DNA of 64,000 bases from Scalesia atractyloides (GCA_947069175.1 CAMTDV010000009.1:10301663-10365662), one strand, 5' to 3'; counted from the stretch's first letter, positions 11,615 to 24,216 are shown. The notes: generated by a model from the letters alone, not told the origin. Numbers and translations: made by a program.

Positions 11615-12520
11615 GACCGTATTTTTGAGCTCGGGGCAAAACTGTAATTTTTTAGGACTAATGAGCAAGTTTTAGGTAGCTCCTTGACACGAAAAAAAAA
11701 GTTAAATCGAGTCAACCAATTAAAACAAACTATTTCTATAGTTTTGCTAAAAAAACTAAAATGATAGCAATATTGTAATTTTGAACTGAGGCCAATATTA
11801 TATTTTTTTAATGGGGTAAAATCGTAATGTGCCAAAAGTTAAAGCGATGGCAATACTGTATATTGAACCAGGGGCAAAATCGTAATTTTGTTTATGGGCA
11901 AATTCATAATTTAAACTTGGGGTGAAATTGTAATGTACCTTGACCAATGGAGAAGTGATAGGCCACAACCTCGTGTTTGGACTAAGGGCAAAATCGTAAA
12001 TAAAGCTGGGGATAAAACCATAAATTTCTTTTGAACTTAGGGCAAAATCAAAATTTGGAACTGAGGGCAAATTTGTAATTTTTAGCTTGGGAAAAAGCTT
12101 ACTTTTATTTTAAACTGGGGGCAAAAACGTAATCGTGAACTCAGAACGAAAATTATAATTTTTGAAACGGGTACAAAATCATATTTTTGAACTGAGGAGA
12201 AAATTGTAATTTTAAGATGGGCGAAACCATAATTTTATGTTGAACTGGGGGCAAAATCATAATTGTGAACTGAGGGCAAAGTCGTAATTTTAGCTGAGGG
12301 CAAAAGTATAATTTTACTTTAAACTGGGGGCGAAACCGTATTTTTGAACTTTGGGCAAAATAGGAAATTTAAACTGGGGATAAAATCGTAATTTTGAACG
12401 GAGGGCAAAGTCGTAATTTGTAGCTGAGAGTTAAAGCGTATTTTGATGTTGAAGCTGGGGCAAAAGCGTAATTCTGAACTAATGACGGAATCGTAATTTT
12501 AAACTGAGAAGAAAATCGTA
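11615..12520. repeat. Degenerate minisatellite, unit about 25-30 bp
   Basis: The phrase GGGCAAAATCGTAATTTTG-AACTG recurs, with substitutions and length changes, some two to three dozen times across this stretch. Short translated frames here are artefacts of the repeat. Confidence 0.85.
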
Positions 12521-12939
12521 AATTGGTTGAACCAATAAGGTGGCTGACACTGTTTAAAAAAAATATAAAAGTGGCTGCTGCCACTATTGCCCAATCGAAG
12601 GACAGCACTATTACTGTCATTGTAAAATGTAATGTTGTATATTTCAGATATCTTGTGCAACCTAGTATATTTCAGATATCAATTAAAAGTTCTTAGATGG
12701 ATCTGCTTGATGTTTTTTAGTAGCTGAGGGTTAAAGCGTATTTTGATGTTGAAGCTGGGGCAAAAGCGTAATTCTGAACTGATGACGGAATCGTAATTTT
12801 AAACTGAGAAGAAAATTGTAAATTGGTTGAACCAATAAGGTGGCTGACACTGTTTAAAAAAAATATAAAAGTGGCTGCTGCCACTATTGCCCAATCGAAG
12901 GACAGCACTATTACTGTCATTGTAAAATGTAATGTTGTA
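12421..12939. repeat. 219-bp direct repeat, copies 300 bp apart
   Basis: 12421-12639 and 12721-12939 are almost identical; differences include AGAG/AGGG and CTAATGAC/CTGATGAC. The spacer 12640-12720 contains its own short repeat, TATTTCAGATATC, twice. The duplicated part begins in the minisatellite and ends in unique sequence. Confidence 0.9.
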
Positions 12940-12950
12940 AATAAATAAAT

Positions 12951-14858
12951 AACATTATAGTTATATGGACAAAACTTTGTTCATAACAAACACTCTAGTT
13001 GTTCTAAATTGCAGATTCCTTAGGTTTGAACAAATAAATCTAAATTCGAAAGGATCGATCTAAAAAAGTTTTGTAAAATTTCATTATTTGTGTTTTCGGA
13101 TATCTCAATTTTAATTGATTGAAATACCAAAATTTTAAAAGCGAAACTTGAAAAGGAAAATTTAATATATATTTTTATGTAGTTGTTTTCTAAGTTCTTA
13201 TAATATAGTTCCCAAAATACGAAATTGCTATATTTAGAGGAGTCTCTATTTTGCAAGAATGTGGATGCATGAACAAAGGCTTTACTAGCTTGTTGACTTT
13301 ATATGATGAGAATACCTCGTGTAAAATGTAAAATGGGTCAATTGTGTTAAAGGGTAATGTTTAACGTGACCCCATGTTTAATATGGTTATTCAACTCGAA
13401 CATTACATGTTAAACTAAAAAAAAGTCACTTTTTACAAAGCATATGAAGGCACTAAACAAGTGTATTTTAGGTCGAATGGTATTTATATCTTATTAAGTA
13501 CGTATATTTCTTGCAACGTTAGACGCATCATGTAAACTGGGGTAGACACATGTAACTATATAATCAAAGCCCATTACAAAGAAATAGACATGGACACTTG
13601 GATGAATCATTAAATCACCTCCTTCATGCATACAAAATGCACCTAAGATGAATTTCTTATATTCTATGGTTTTTTTTTTCATAATCAATCATATTAACAA
13701 ATACTTACTATTTCACAATATTGTTCTTCATACTGTCTATTTTGCTTATCAACTAATTACATTACTATTAAAGACATAGAAAGAGTGTATTTGTAAAACG
13801 AAAAAATTTAGGAGGTAAGTACAATAATATATACTTGTAAAAATGGTGTATGGTTAACTTTGTAAATTCATCTTTCAAAAATACCTTTTAACTCTTTTAC
13901 TTTTCTCTTTCAAAAATTAGCGCGATCTTTATCAAACCAACGCTTCTTCTTCGTGTTGCTTGGTCATTTCGGATCAGAGCAAGGTTTATGAACTTGGCAT
14001 ATGAACTTCCGTTATGAACAATCATCGATTTTAAATCAATATACAAACTACGATATTGAAATCCTTCATGTTTGAAACTTATAATCCAAAATATATTTGT
14101 AAAGAAAAGTCGAATGTACAAATTATGAATTGTTTTTAATCCCCATTGTTTCAAATTCATCATCTTTGACATTGTCAAAATTTTAGAAACTTCAAGAAAT
14201 GAAGTGGGTGATGACATGTCATTGTGCCTAACATTTGTTTGGATATGTTTTAGTGGATGCTGAGTTATGTACAAGATAATGAATGAGAGGTGATTTGCAT
14301 TCATAATTAACCATGTTTATTAGGGTTCACAGTTCACATTCAGCAAACAAAGAATTATTTGATTTCCTTAAAATATTTTGAAGGATTATTTGAAGGATTT
14401 TTTGTTATACATTGTAAAAACTTGTGGGATTCCCTACACTTTGCAGGAGGCTTTCGGTCGGTACCGGTTTGATTCGTAATAGTATTGGTATAATTTCGAC
14501 ACTCGACGCAGCAACCGAAAGAGATATGTCCAAGAGTATATTGATACATGTTTTACCTCTACAAATAAAACAAATATTGGTAGCGGTACCGACGCCGATA
14601 TTGTCTGGCTAGTAAATTGTCCGGCTAGTATCAGTTCTGTTATTGACATTCATTGTAGCTTACGGTAAAAAAAATACTCTAATGCGATATGTCGAGAAAA
14701 CCATGAGAGAAAGTAATGTACCGGTAATGATGTTGTTTAGACGGTATCGGTCAGGTTCGTCATAGTGATGAACAAAAAAACCAACTATATTGACCTCCTG
14801 CAAATTCAATTTTTATCGAATCATATACAAAGAATAAGCACATCGTAACGGTATATTC
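12951..14858. other. AT-rich non-coding stretch
   Basis: No convincing gene. Around 14454-14545 the sequence resembles a phrase near 10480 (TATCGACACTCG followed by GCAAC-GAAAGAGAT), so it contains a scrap of the same Helitron-like family. Otherwise nothing is identifiable. Confidence 0.45.
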
Positions 14859-15242
14859 AAATTTTATGAAATTTTATATTATATTACTTAAAAACAAAAG
14901 AAATTAATGACATCACTTTATAAAAAAAGTAAAAAGAAAAAACTAAAACTTTTGAAAACATGTAAGTTTATGTTTCGATCACTTCTACATTACCATTCAC
15001 TATTTGGGTTTGAGTAAAACCTATACTTATACGTAGATAAAAAATAGGCAAAATTTTATGAAATTTTATATTATATTACTTAAAAACAAAAGAAATAAAT
15101 GACGTCACTTTATAAAAAAAGTAAAAAGAAAAACTAAAACTTTTGAAAACATGTATGTTTATGTTTCGATCACTTGTACATTACCATTCACTATTTGGGT
15201 TTGAGTAAAACCTATACTTATACTTAGATAAAAAATAGGCAC
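14859..15242. repeat. 192-bp tandem duplication
   Basis: Two adjacent copies (14859-15050 and 15051 to about 15240) differ at only a few positions, for example GAAATTAATGACATC versus GAAATAAATGACGTC. AT-rich and non-coding. Confidence 0.9.
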
Positions 15243-15336
15243 GTTAAATAACTTGCTCGAAATTTTATAAAACGTTGTAATAAAAAGTCATGAGCTACAA
15301 ACAAATAATCAAAAGTGATTATAACAATAAAATATT

Positions 15337-15472
15337 ATAATAATTAAACAATAAATTAATAAAAGATTAACATGTCTGAGAATATTTTTAAAGTTGTAAA
15401 ATGTATAATAATTAAACAATAAATTAATAAAAGATTAACATGTCTGAGAATATTTTTTAAGTTGTAAAATGT
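15337..15472. repeat. 68-bp tandem duplication
   Basis: Two adjacent copies of 68 bp, each containing AAAGATTAACATGTCTGAG, differ mainly by one T in a T-run. Confidence 0.9.
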
Positions 15473-17230
15473 ATATATAGATAATATTTTTCAGAATACA
15501 ATATTACTTTTATTGGTTGTTGTTTTCTTGGTTCAGGTGATTGCATAATGATGTCATTATCATGGTGTCCATTTGTGTATTTTAGGTTGAGTGTTGTTCT
15601 TTTAACACGTAACCCTTTATGTTGTATTCTATATCGTCCTACATTCCTACTCTTATTTGACTTTTAGGTCATAATTTATTTTTTATATGTTTAATGACAT
15701 GAGAGTCAAGATTAAGGTTGAAAAGACTAAATGTGAGAAGAGATGTGTAACATGATTATTGAATTTTAACACAACGTGTGTAACTAAAACAGATTATCTA
15801 TTTGAACGATAACACGAACACATCTATTAAGCGAATCATACGACACGTCATGTTTGACATGACTAAACATAAGATGCTTAATAACAAGAACAACATGATA
15901 CTTTAACACGATTATTGACACGATACACTTAAATGTATAACATGATTACTTAAATGGTTTATGTGTGTCATATGCGAGATTAGGGGGGGGGGGGGTTGGT
16001 TAAACCCAGGAATATGTTGACCCATTTATGACCCGGAACCCTTTAACCTCATGTTAGGTTAGTGGTTTGTGTAATAAATTTTGAGCTCCAACTAAGATAT
16101 ACTTAGGTAGGGTTTGAAATAATTATCATTATTGTTATCATTATCATTATCATTATCATTTATATTAAAGAAGGGAGCGTTCTACAGTGTCATGGTGTTA
16201 ACATGTACCTGCTCAATGGGTAGGTGCCAAGTAGCATCCATTATCTTTTTCTTCTTCTTTTTTAAGCAACGATTTTTATATTAATTGCTATTGAAATAAA
16301 TACCGGAACAAGTATGGTGTATCGCCGGATGGATTGTGTGTGTTATATACATGTAGGAGGTGCCTAGTGGTGGACCCATGAATTTTTTTATAGAAATACG
16401 GATAAGGGGTCCAATCATATTTTCAAAGGATGTGATCGAATTTTTTCCTAAAAAACAATAAAAAAAATTAAGAGGTGCGCCCGCCTACCCATCAATCAAC
16501 AAGTGCGCATTTGAGGTCCGACAAACCCACCCAGGTTTTCCTTTTTTTCTCCTCTTTTTCCTTTTGAAATCACCTAAATATTTGCATATTTAACTCTTGG
16601 ACAATAGCTAGATACATTAAAAGCTTATCTTTTTTTTATTTGTTTTTATTGAGCCAAACAAATATTATTAATTTACATATCATATTTAATAATTTAACTA
16701 AGTAGATTGTATTTAGTTAAAAATTATACATTAAAATATTTTTGTTCTAATATACTTCAATAAGTTATAACCCCGTGTATTACACGGGTTAAGTAAATAA
16801 AAGTCAAATAATTAATAACGAAGATTTAACAATTATAAAACGATATTTTTAAGACGATTTTCTGATATCCAAACAAATTTTTGTGTCGCGTATGATCAAA
16901 ACTTGTGATGTTTGTCAAGTTTATAAATATGAAAGCATTTGAACCATCAATTAGAAGACAAACTGTATCATCGACTTTCTCACGAGTTTTAACAATCACT
17001 TGAACATACATTTAATAACCAAGTTTTATTTAAATAATAGTGTTCTTAATTTATTAGTTCTAAAAAAAATTGTTGAAATGTCTAGATTAAGCAAATAGCA
17101 ATTAGCCAATTAGATAAACTTATAGCTACAAAATAATATTTAAATTAATTAAATAAGTATAAATAATCGGTAATTGTTAAATTATATAACTTTAAAATTT
17201 AAATATATGGATGTGAGTTGCATCTTAAAA
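15473..17230. other. AT-rich stretch with a G13 run and an ATC-rich microsatellite
   Basis: Contains 13 consecutive G at 15983-15995 and a TATCAT microsatellite around 16119-16163. An inverted CCCGTGT/ACACGGG at 16773-16790 resembles a Helitron hairpin but lacks a convincing CTRR end. No gene seen. Confidence 0.5.
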
Positions 17231-17648
17231 TGATGTGTAAACTATCATTTTGGTCCCTGAGGTTTGGGCAGTTTTGCCACTTTAGTCCAAATCTCAAAGC
17301 TTCTGCATCTGGGTCCCTGTGGTTTTAGTTTTATTGTCATTTTGGTCCAAAAGTGATATTTGTCTTCTAAAATCCTACTATTTTGTCCTATTCCTCAGGG
17401 GTAAATTGTCATTTTAAGCATTAATATATATTATATATGTAAATAAACCTCAAACTCTGTATAAAAATGATCATTTTGCCCCTGAGGAAAAATGACAAAA
17501 TAGCAGGATTTTAGAAGACAAATATCACTTTTGGACCAAAATAACAATAAAACTGAAACCACATGGATCTAGATGCAAAAGGTTTGAAATTTAGACTAAA
17601 GTGGCAAAACTAGCTAAACCTCAAAGACCAAAATGGAAGTTTACATCA
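17231..17648. mobile_element. 418-bp foldback (long inverted repeat) element
   Basis: The two halves are imperfect inverted copies for nearly 190 bp each, meeting around 17430. The ends read TGATGTGTAAAC and GTTTACATCA. If the element is trimmed by three bases at the left and two at the right, the nine-base flanks TAAAATGAT and CAAAAGGAT agree at seven positions, compatible with an old Mutator-type target duplication. No coding. Confidence 0.7.
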
Positions 17649-18261
17649 AAAGGATGGTTGTTTTTGATAAATTTATTAGTACGATAAATGTAGTTATTCT
17701 TCTTCTTGCATTTTAAATATATTAAATAAATAAATAATTTTTAAGCAAGAAAATTGTTCTCTCTACCCTCGTGATATTTGTTTCAATTATTAAGATATAA
17801 TTTCTAACTTAGTTTAAATATTAATAAAAGACTCCAATTAATGCTACATGGCATTTTCTCCTTCAACTTATTAAATATTACTTAACAATATTATTAATAT
17901 ATCTAATAAACTATTAATATCTCTTGAATTAATATAAATATATCTAATATCTAATAAAATTTCGGATACGTGGATTTACTTAAACAATAATTAAATATTA
18001 ATTAATTGTATTATTAATATATCTAATATCTAATAAATTATCAATATCTCTTGAATTAATATAAAGATATCTAATATCTAAGAAAAATTCAGATATGTGG
18101 ATTTAATTGAACATTAAAGTTATAAGAACGGTAATAAGGTATTATTTTATTTTTTTGATTATTTAATGATATTATCGTGTAATATATGAAGAAAAAAAAC
18201 AGATTTATTAAGTATAAAAATGTAACCGAAATTGTAATTTCAATACTATTTATTTATAATT
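17649..18261. repeat. AT-rich sequence with ~120-bp diverged tandem duplication
   Basis: Roughly 17869-17986 and 17987-18106 share TATCTCTTGAATTAATATAA and a following GATA-GTGGATTTA phrase. Nothing else identifiable. Confidence 0.6.
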
Positions 18262-18866
18262 TTGTGTGCTTCATAGCGTTGTATCATATGCTTAAGGTGT
18301 TTAAAAAATGATTTTCACTTCTAACCCAAAACTTCTCATCTTTTACGATTTAATCTCTTTAATTTTTTTTTACTTTTAACCTAAAGCTTTTTTTTCTTTC
18401 TTTTTTTTTTGCAGTTTAGCCCAAATACTTTTTTTACTTTCAACGTTGGATTCCATACTTTTCATCTTTTGCAAGTATTTTGTTTTACGTTTCGTTCTAA
18501 ATTTTGTGAGTTAACACGTCGCAGCATGCGAGTGGGGTTCAACGTTTTTTGTCTATTTTTTCTCATTTGACATGCCCGCTGCAAGGCGTGTATTTATTCT
18601 CGTTTGACATGTTCGTCACAACGCTAGATCGACTTAGTTATGTTTTATGTGTTTTACGTTTAGGACTAATTTCTTTTCATTAAAACGCCGCAACGGGTGT
18701 GTGTGGTTCAACGATTTTACGTTTGCTTTTCGTTTGGTTTTTATATTTTCCTTTTTTATTAATTTTGTTTTTACGAGCTTTTCCTTTTTTGTTTATTTGG
18801 TATGGCATTGGTGCTACTTGGCATGGTTTTACGCCTCCGCCGCAATGCGGGTGGGCTTAATACTAG
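18262..18866 (+). mobile_element. Helitron-like fragment ending in CTAG at 18866
   Basis: On the plus strand a CCGC/GCGG hairpin (18837-18850) is followed by CTAG at 18863-18866 and a host T, the arrangement of a Helitron 3' end. The preceding 500 bp, with phrases such as CTTCTAACCCAAAACTTCTC and GGTTCAACG, has an inverted homologue at 27440-27806. No replicase coding. Confidence 0.45.
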
Positions 18867-19349
18867 TAATTAATATAAGTAGATAATAAGATTTTTATGA
18901 AACTTTATACGTAATTTCTTTGAAACATATATTAAATTTAATAATTTAAATTAAATAATAATTATCTACAATTAAGAAATTAAGATATAATTTCTATTCT
19001 GGTAATTAATAGAAATAAATAATAAGATATTTTATGAAACTTTATCTGTAATTTCTTAAATGTTTGAAACATATATAAAATTTAATAATTTAAATAATAT
19101 AATAATTATCTACAATTAAAAATGGTTTAGAATAATGAAAAGTGTCCATTTATTGGTTTCTTTTATTATATAGTATAGATAGATTAATGTGTACAAGTTA
19201 AAATTACAAATGATAATTTGCACTTAAATCTTTTAGTATTAAATTTGAATAACTAAATTTAATGGCGTTTCATAAACGGTAAACGCTTGCAAATATCAAA
19301 ACGGATTGATACGATCGAACCTTCACATCCCCGCAGCAATGCGCAAATC
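18867..19349. other. AT-rich spacer with a possible Helitron 5' end
   Basis: Around 19153-19180 the minus strand reads TCTATACTATATAATAAAAG, reminiscent of plant Helitron 5' ends, but no partner 3' end can be assigned. A diverged duplication of about 120 bp (near 18870-18990 and 19000-19120) is also present. Confidence 0.35.
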
Positions 19350-19357
19350 TATCATAA

Positions 19358-20044
19358 CAGGCCCGGCCCGGAGGGTGTGCAGGGTGGGCGACCGCACAAG
19401 GCCCAAACTCCTCCGGGGCACGGAAGTTTTTTTTTTAGAAAAAAATATGTATTATAAGTGTATATATAAATGCGAAGACTTTTTGTTGCCGTCGGAAAAA
19501 GAAGAAGTCCCAACCCTATTAACATAGGAACTGGAAGTGGAAGAAAAGGTATTATCCACGCATATTGATATGTCTGTTCCATAAAAAAAGTTTTTTATTC
19601 TTAATTAATTGTTTTCGATTCACCGGATTTTACCTCTTTCGAAAAAAGTCAATAAAAATCAAGATATGCACTAACTTATTGAATAATTTTATATTAGTAT
19701 TTATTCGGAGTCTTTTCAAAATCGTTCAAATATTCAAAACAAGAAGTTACAGTTGGTCAAATGATATTACTAAGTGACATATAAAAACGAATACTTATAA
19801 TAGGAAAATGAAAATATAGCAAGGATAAAAATTTAGGCTAACAAGAATTGTTTCAGTTTTGAATCCCAGAAAGATGGTTGGTCTAGTGGCTTCATTCCAC
19901 ACGTGAGTTTGGATGGAGAAATTTGTTCTTGAGTTCGATTCTTTCGTTGGCTTTTTAATTCTTTTTTCCGACTTCATTCTCACTTTTTTTCTTTTTTCCC
20001 CTACTTCAGCAACTTTATTCTTATATTTTGTTTATTCCTTCTTT

Positions 20045-20079
<35 letters not shown>

Positions 20080-20585
20080 TTCCATCCGCTTTTAATCTTT
20101 TTTCCGCTTCATCCACTTTTTTTCTTTTTCCCCTACTTCAGCAACTTTATTCTTATATTTTTTATTCCTTCTTTTGCCCCCCCCCCTATTCCAGTATTAA
20201 TTTTATTTTTAAGTTTAGTGCTTAATGATTTTTTTATTTGGTTAATTATTTAAACAAAATTAACAAAACAATATTTGTGTTTTTTATGATACAAAACTAA
20301 AAAAGCAAACACGTTTTGGGCATGTTATGACTATATTTTTTGGGATTTTACACTCGTTTGTTATAATGTGTGCATCGAAACAAACAAAGTTTTCACTCGA
20401 CTTAACACGGCAGCCCATTTTTTTCATTTATTCTTATGTTTTCAAGTTTATAGATGTGTAATAATTCAAATATATTTCTATTTTCTTTACAAAATTGAGT
20501 TATTGACTTTATATTGTACGGGCCCTTTTTTTCTACTCGCTCAGGGCCCAAAACTGTTTGAGCATTTTCGAAGATGGCCCTGGAT
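19358..20585. mobile_element. hAT-like non-autonomous element, CAGGCCCGGCC termini
   Basis: The left end CAGGCCCGGCC and the right-end complement ATCCAGGGCC are related. TATCATAA occurs at 19350-19357 and 20586-20593 as an 8-bp flanking duplication, the hAT signature, although the right terminus carries about three extra bases relative to the left. The phrase GCACAAGGCCCAAA near the left end and AGGGCCCAAAA near the right are typical of a widespread plant repeat. No transposase. A 33-base C run lies inside. Confidence 0.65.
20047..20079. repeat. Homopolymer of 33 C
   Basis: Thirty-three consecutive C residues. A duplicated flank (TTATTCCTTCTTTTG followed by 10 C) occurs at 20162-20186, so the tract has a shorter sibling about 130 bp away. 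Confidence 0.95.
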
Positions 20586-20593
20586 TATCATAA

Positions 20594-22960
20594 CACTAAG
20601 CATGCTTACTGTCGCACATTTTAGCCGAACAAACGTTGTCCCCATAAAGCGTGGGCTTACCCACGACCCTAGTTAGTTTTGTTATAAAGTTCCAAAGTTT
20701 TGGGGTGCCTAGTTTCTTTCTTATTTCAGGAATATAATTAGCCAAGATACCTAAAGGAAACAACGAGTCGATAGTTTAGGCCTTTGCAGTAATTCTATTG
20801 AAATCTTTGTTTTCGTCAGTAAAATAATATATTTCTCTAAGTTTTGTTTAATCTCTTGCATCAATTATCCATCTCTATCTTTATATTCTTTTGTATTATT
20901 TCTTCCTGTTTCTTCTATGCTTAAGGTACAATCATTTAATTTTGAAGTTGTGAGTATTGAATCTCTATATAACAGGATTCACTATTACAATATCTTTATA
21001 TTTTGGAGACAGAGAAGAAAAATCAAAACAATCTCTATAATTTAGAGATGAAGATGGAGATTCCAATGTGAGTAGTCTTAAAGAATTCATAATGGAACCT
21101 CATCCTCATCCATGTAATTTAACTAAAATACACATTTACCCATCAAATTAGTTCACTATTCAAAAATCCCTCACATCCACACACATGCGTTGTGAAAATT
21201 TAGAGAACTCGGCTAAAACAAAGGCTTTTTCAAAAAAAAAAACCAAAATTCTTTAAAAAAATCAACTTTTTCCAATATTATATATATATATATATATATA
21301 AGAGTGCTAAATCATCGTCCACGTAAGCAAATAATAAAGTTGTGTGCCACGTCAGCGTCCAAATCAGCAAAAACTAACTGGGTTATAACCCAGTTAGAAA
21401 AGGATTGTTGGGGGGCAAAATCTTACAAGTTGGAATTGTTAGAGGGAAATTTTGAAGTTGTGATTATTATCGGCCAACTCGTGAAACTTTGAATTATTAA
21501 AATTCAATAACAGAAATCACTTTATTTCATGATAACTATGATGTTCTTTTATGTGTGCGTGAAAAATAACTTTGGAGAGTGTTTGTTTTTAAGGTTATTC
21601 TTGTAATTTGAAAAATCCTAATCAAAGAACAAAATTGATTAGATACATAAATTTGGTTATTGTGATGTGAAGTCACAATGATGACTTAGATGCACTTTGA
21701 ATACAAGCAGCCCAAATGTAAAGATTTTGGTGCAGGGAAGACTATATATGTGTGGAATTGGTTGATATTAAAGTGTAAGATTGTTACAATTTCGAAAAAA
21801 AAGTTACTTTTCTTTCCCTTTTTAGGTGTTTTGTTAGGAAGTCACATTAAGTGGTTGTCCACAACTGGTAAGAAACTGAATTTACTTAATCGTTTTCGTA
21901 TGCTTAGTTAAACAGGATAATATGATACATGAATAGAATCAATTCAATAACTTTAAAGAAATAACCGTTCCGACTAAAATATGGTATTTCTTTCCATAGG
22001 TTTCTCTTTTATCTATTCCATAAGAATAATCTATTTCATTTCATATTTCTTTATGGACTTATCAAACACGGTGCAAAAGAATGATTTAGTATGATAAGAG
22101 TTAAGTGGTTTGGTTTAGGTTTATAAGTATAAAATACAACAAAAGATATTTTTAATAGATTAATTAAACACGATATATGTTTGAGTCTAAATATCCTAAA
22201 AATATCTTTAGATAAAGTGTGGATTATTTATGTTATGAAAGGCAGAAATATTATGAAAATAACAAATGGAAAGTATTATATTTATAAAGAGGTAAATAAA
22301 CAAAAAAAGTAGTATAAACATGATGAATGGAGCGTTTTCTAACACTTAAAGTAGTCCAATATATAAACAAGTGGCAATTTTTCTAGGAAAATATATAAAC
22401 AAGTGGCATTTTTTCTAGGAAAATATTCTACAAATTTTGATTTTACTTTATTAATGTTATTACAAGGATATTGAGCAAGTGGTGCACTATTTATTACAAC
22501 ATGTGATACATGTTTAAATAATATAAAATTCAACACATGTGTTAAGTCTATTCAATTCAAATAACTAATTTCCTATTATATTATACATTGTATTTTTTTT
22601 AATTGTATATGCACATTTTATAATTTACAAAATATAATTGGTGAACAACTTAAAAAGGATTAATTTTGTATTTATGCTTGAAAAATTGAAAGAAAATATT
22701 GGGAGAATAAATTTCGTTATTTTCTGTTATTGACTATAAAAGTGTAACATAAGTTAGAAAAGAAAAAATAATGACAAAGAGTCGAAGACCAATAGAAATG
22801 TTGGTATTAAGCCCTTAAAAAGGGGGGCAACTTGGCATTCCTGTCTTGCCTAACATTCGCAAGTGTGAAACTTGATACACACATTTTTCTTGAATGTCAT
22901 TTTAAGTAGCATAATTTGGGACTTACAATAATCGGTTCTTAGTATTATGATATTTATATA
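20594..22960. other. Non-coding stretch with a 24-bp palindrome
   Basis: No gene recognised. Contains TA dinucleotides at about 21281-21300, a perfect palindrome at 21374-21397 (half-site CTAACTGGGTTA) and a short duplicated phrase at 22360-22430 (ATATATAAACAAGTGGCA-TTTTTCTAGG, twice). Confidence 0.5.
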
Positions 22961-22964
22961 AATA

Positions 22965-23310
22965 TCCCCCCACTTGTGGCCTAGTGGTAGGAGACTTGGG
23001 TTTTCCATTGGAGACTCAAGTTCAAATCATATTTACGTTATATTGGGGTGGATACTGGGCAATGATGGTGACAAACCTACCGAATAGGGTTTCGATCCTG
23101 AGCCGCAGCTCGGTTTTCATCCGGCTGTTACTTCAGCGAGGCAACTCGTGTGGAGGCAGTACGGTTTCCGGTGGAACGTCGTAACCAAGTCTGACTAATT
23201 CAACGCAGACCAGGTTAAGACAACGTAGTCTAGGCAGATCTTGGCTAGGGCCGCCGTTTAGACGGTGTGACATTAGGTCACTCAAAAAGAAAGTCAGCGT
23301 TCTAAAAAAT
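22965..23310 (+). mobile_element. SINE-like, tRNA-derived candidate
   Basis: The head has an A-box-like TGGCCTAGTGGTAG (22977-22990) and a B-box-like AGTTCAAATC (23019-23028) at tRNA spacing. About 250 bp of unique, moderately GC-rich body follow, ending near an A-rich tail (AAAAAGAAAGTC). A target duplication was not found by eye. Confidence 0.4.
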
Positions 23311-23484
23311 ATATATATAAATAGCTTTTAATTCAATTGATTTGGTCTTAGATTCAAATCACACTAGTTTTTTTACTCAGTTTCTTTTTTTAGAGCTGCT
23401 ATTATGTTCTTTATATGTATACTCCTTTAGTTTAGTTTCGTGTGTTATACGAGATCTATTTTAAGAAAAACTTATTTAATAATA

Positions 23485-24216
23485 GGGGAAAGTGAATATG
23501 AGGCTGTCACACACCTAAGCTTAGATGTGAAACCCGTCAGAACTACGTCGTTTTGATTAATTTACATCAAAACTACGTCGTTTTGATTACTTTATCTTTT
23601 AACTAAAACTAAAAACAATTAATCATTAAAACTAAGCTTTCATTGAAACTAAGGAGAAAATCAAATCCTGCAATGGGTGCTTTCGAATGAAACAGTAGAT
23701 GGGTAGAAACCAATTTAATTGCAAACTTTGTATATTTTTGTTATTTAGGAATCTACTGGCAAATCGATATATACTAACTATTTGCAATATATTCAAATGA
23801 AAACTGTTTTTTTGTGATTCAGAAATTCGATATCTACTGGCTAATTCATTTTAAAACTATGAATATTTTTGTGATCTTGGAAATTTCATAGCTACGGTGT
23901 ATGCAGCCATGGAACTAATGTATATATTATCATTTTCTGTGTTCTTTTAACTACACATCAATTTAGGGTTAGCTTTTTTAATTGTTTTATTGTTCTTCAC
24001 TATAGTATTCAATGGCAAAGCATGAAGACGGTAGTGCTGCACATTGAATTGTGAGAGAAGGAACAAATATTAACGAAATTGATGAGATTCTTGGAGATTT
24101 AGTTTCTTAAACTAATAAGAATTTAGTTTTTTAATTATTTTTAATCAAAACTACGTAGTTTTGACAGGTTTCACATCCAAGCTTAGGTGTGTGACAGCCA
24201 CATATTTACTTTCCCC
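23485..24216. mobile_element. Mutator-like element (732 bp) with 9-bp target duplication
   Basis: Inverted termini of about 76 bp begin GGGGAAAGTGAATATG and end CATATTTACTTTCCCC. The 9-mer TTAATAATA directly flanks both ends (23476-23484 and 24217-24225), the length expected for Mutator-superfamily insertion. The interior has no transposase and only a short ATG frame near 24012. Inside the right terminus lies the perfect 20-bp palindrome TCAAAACTACGTAGTTTTGA (24145-24164). Confidence 0.8.

Larger units (their letters stand above)
11511..12950 (-). mobile_element. Second Helitron-like element, 3' end at 11511
   Basis: On the minus strand a CCCG/CGGG hairpin (11526-11538) precedes CTAG (11511-11514) at a distance typical of Helitron 3' ends. 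Its body would contain the minisatellite and the 300-bp-spaced duplication described separately. No protein-coding capacity is seen, and the 5' limit is a guess. Confidence 0.35.

Noticed and set aside
12369..12920. Two near-identical ORFs starting MTVIVLSFDWAIVAAATF
   Set aside because: Products of the 219-bp duplication and minisatellite; no family resemblance and no start context beyond the repeat.
16757..16800. Helitron 3' end with CCCGTGT/ACACGGG hairpin
   Set aside because: The bases after the hairpin do not give CTRR followed by T; only the hairpin is convincing.
19913..20253. Proline-rich ORFs
   Set aside because: Created by the 33-base C run in shifted frames.
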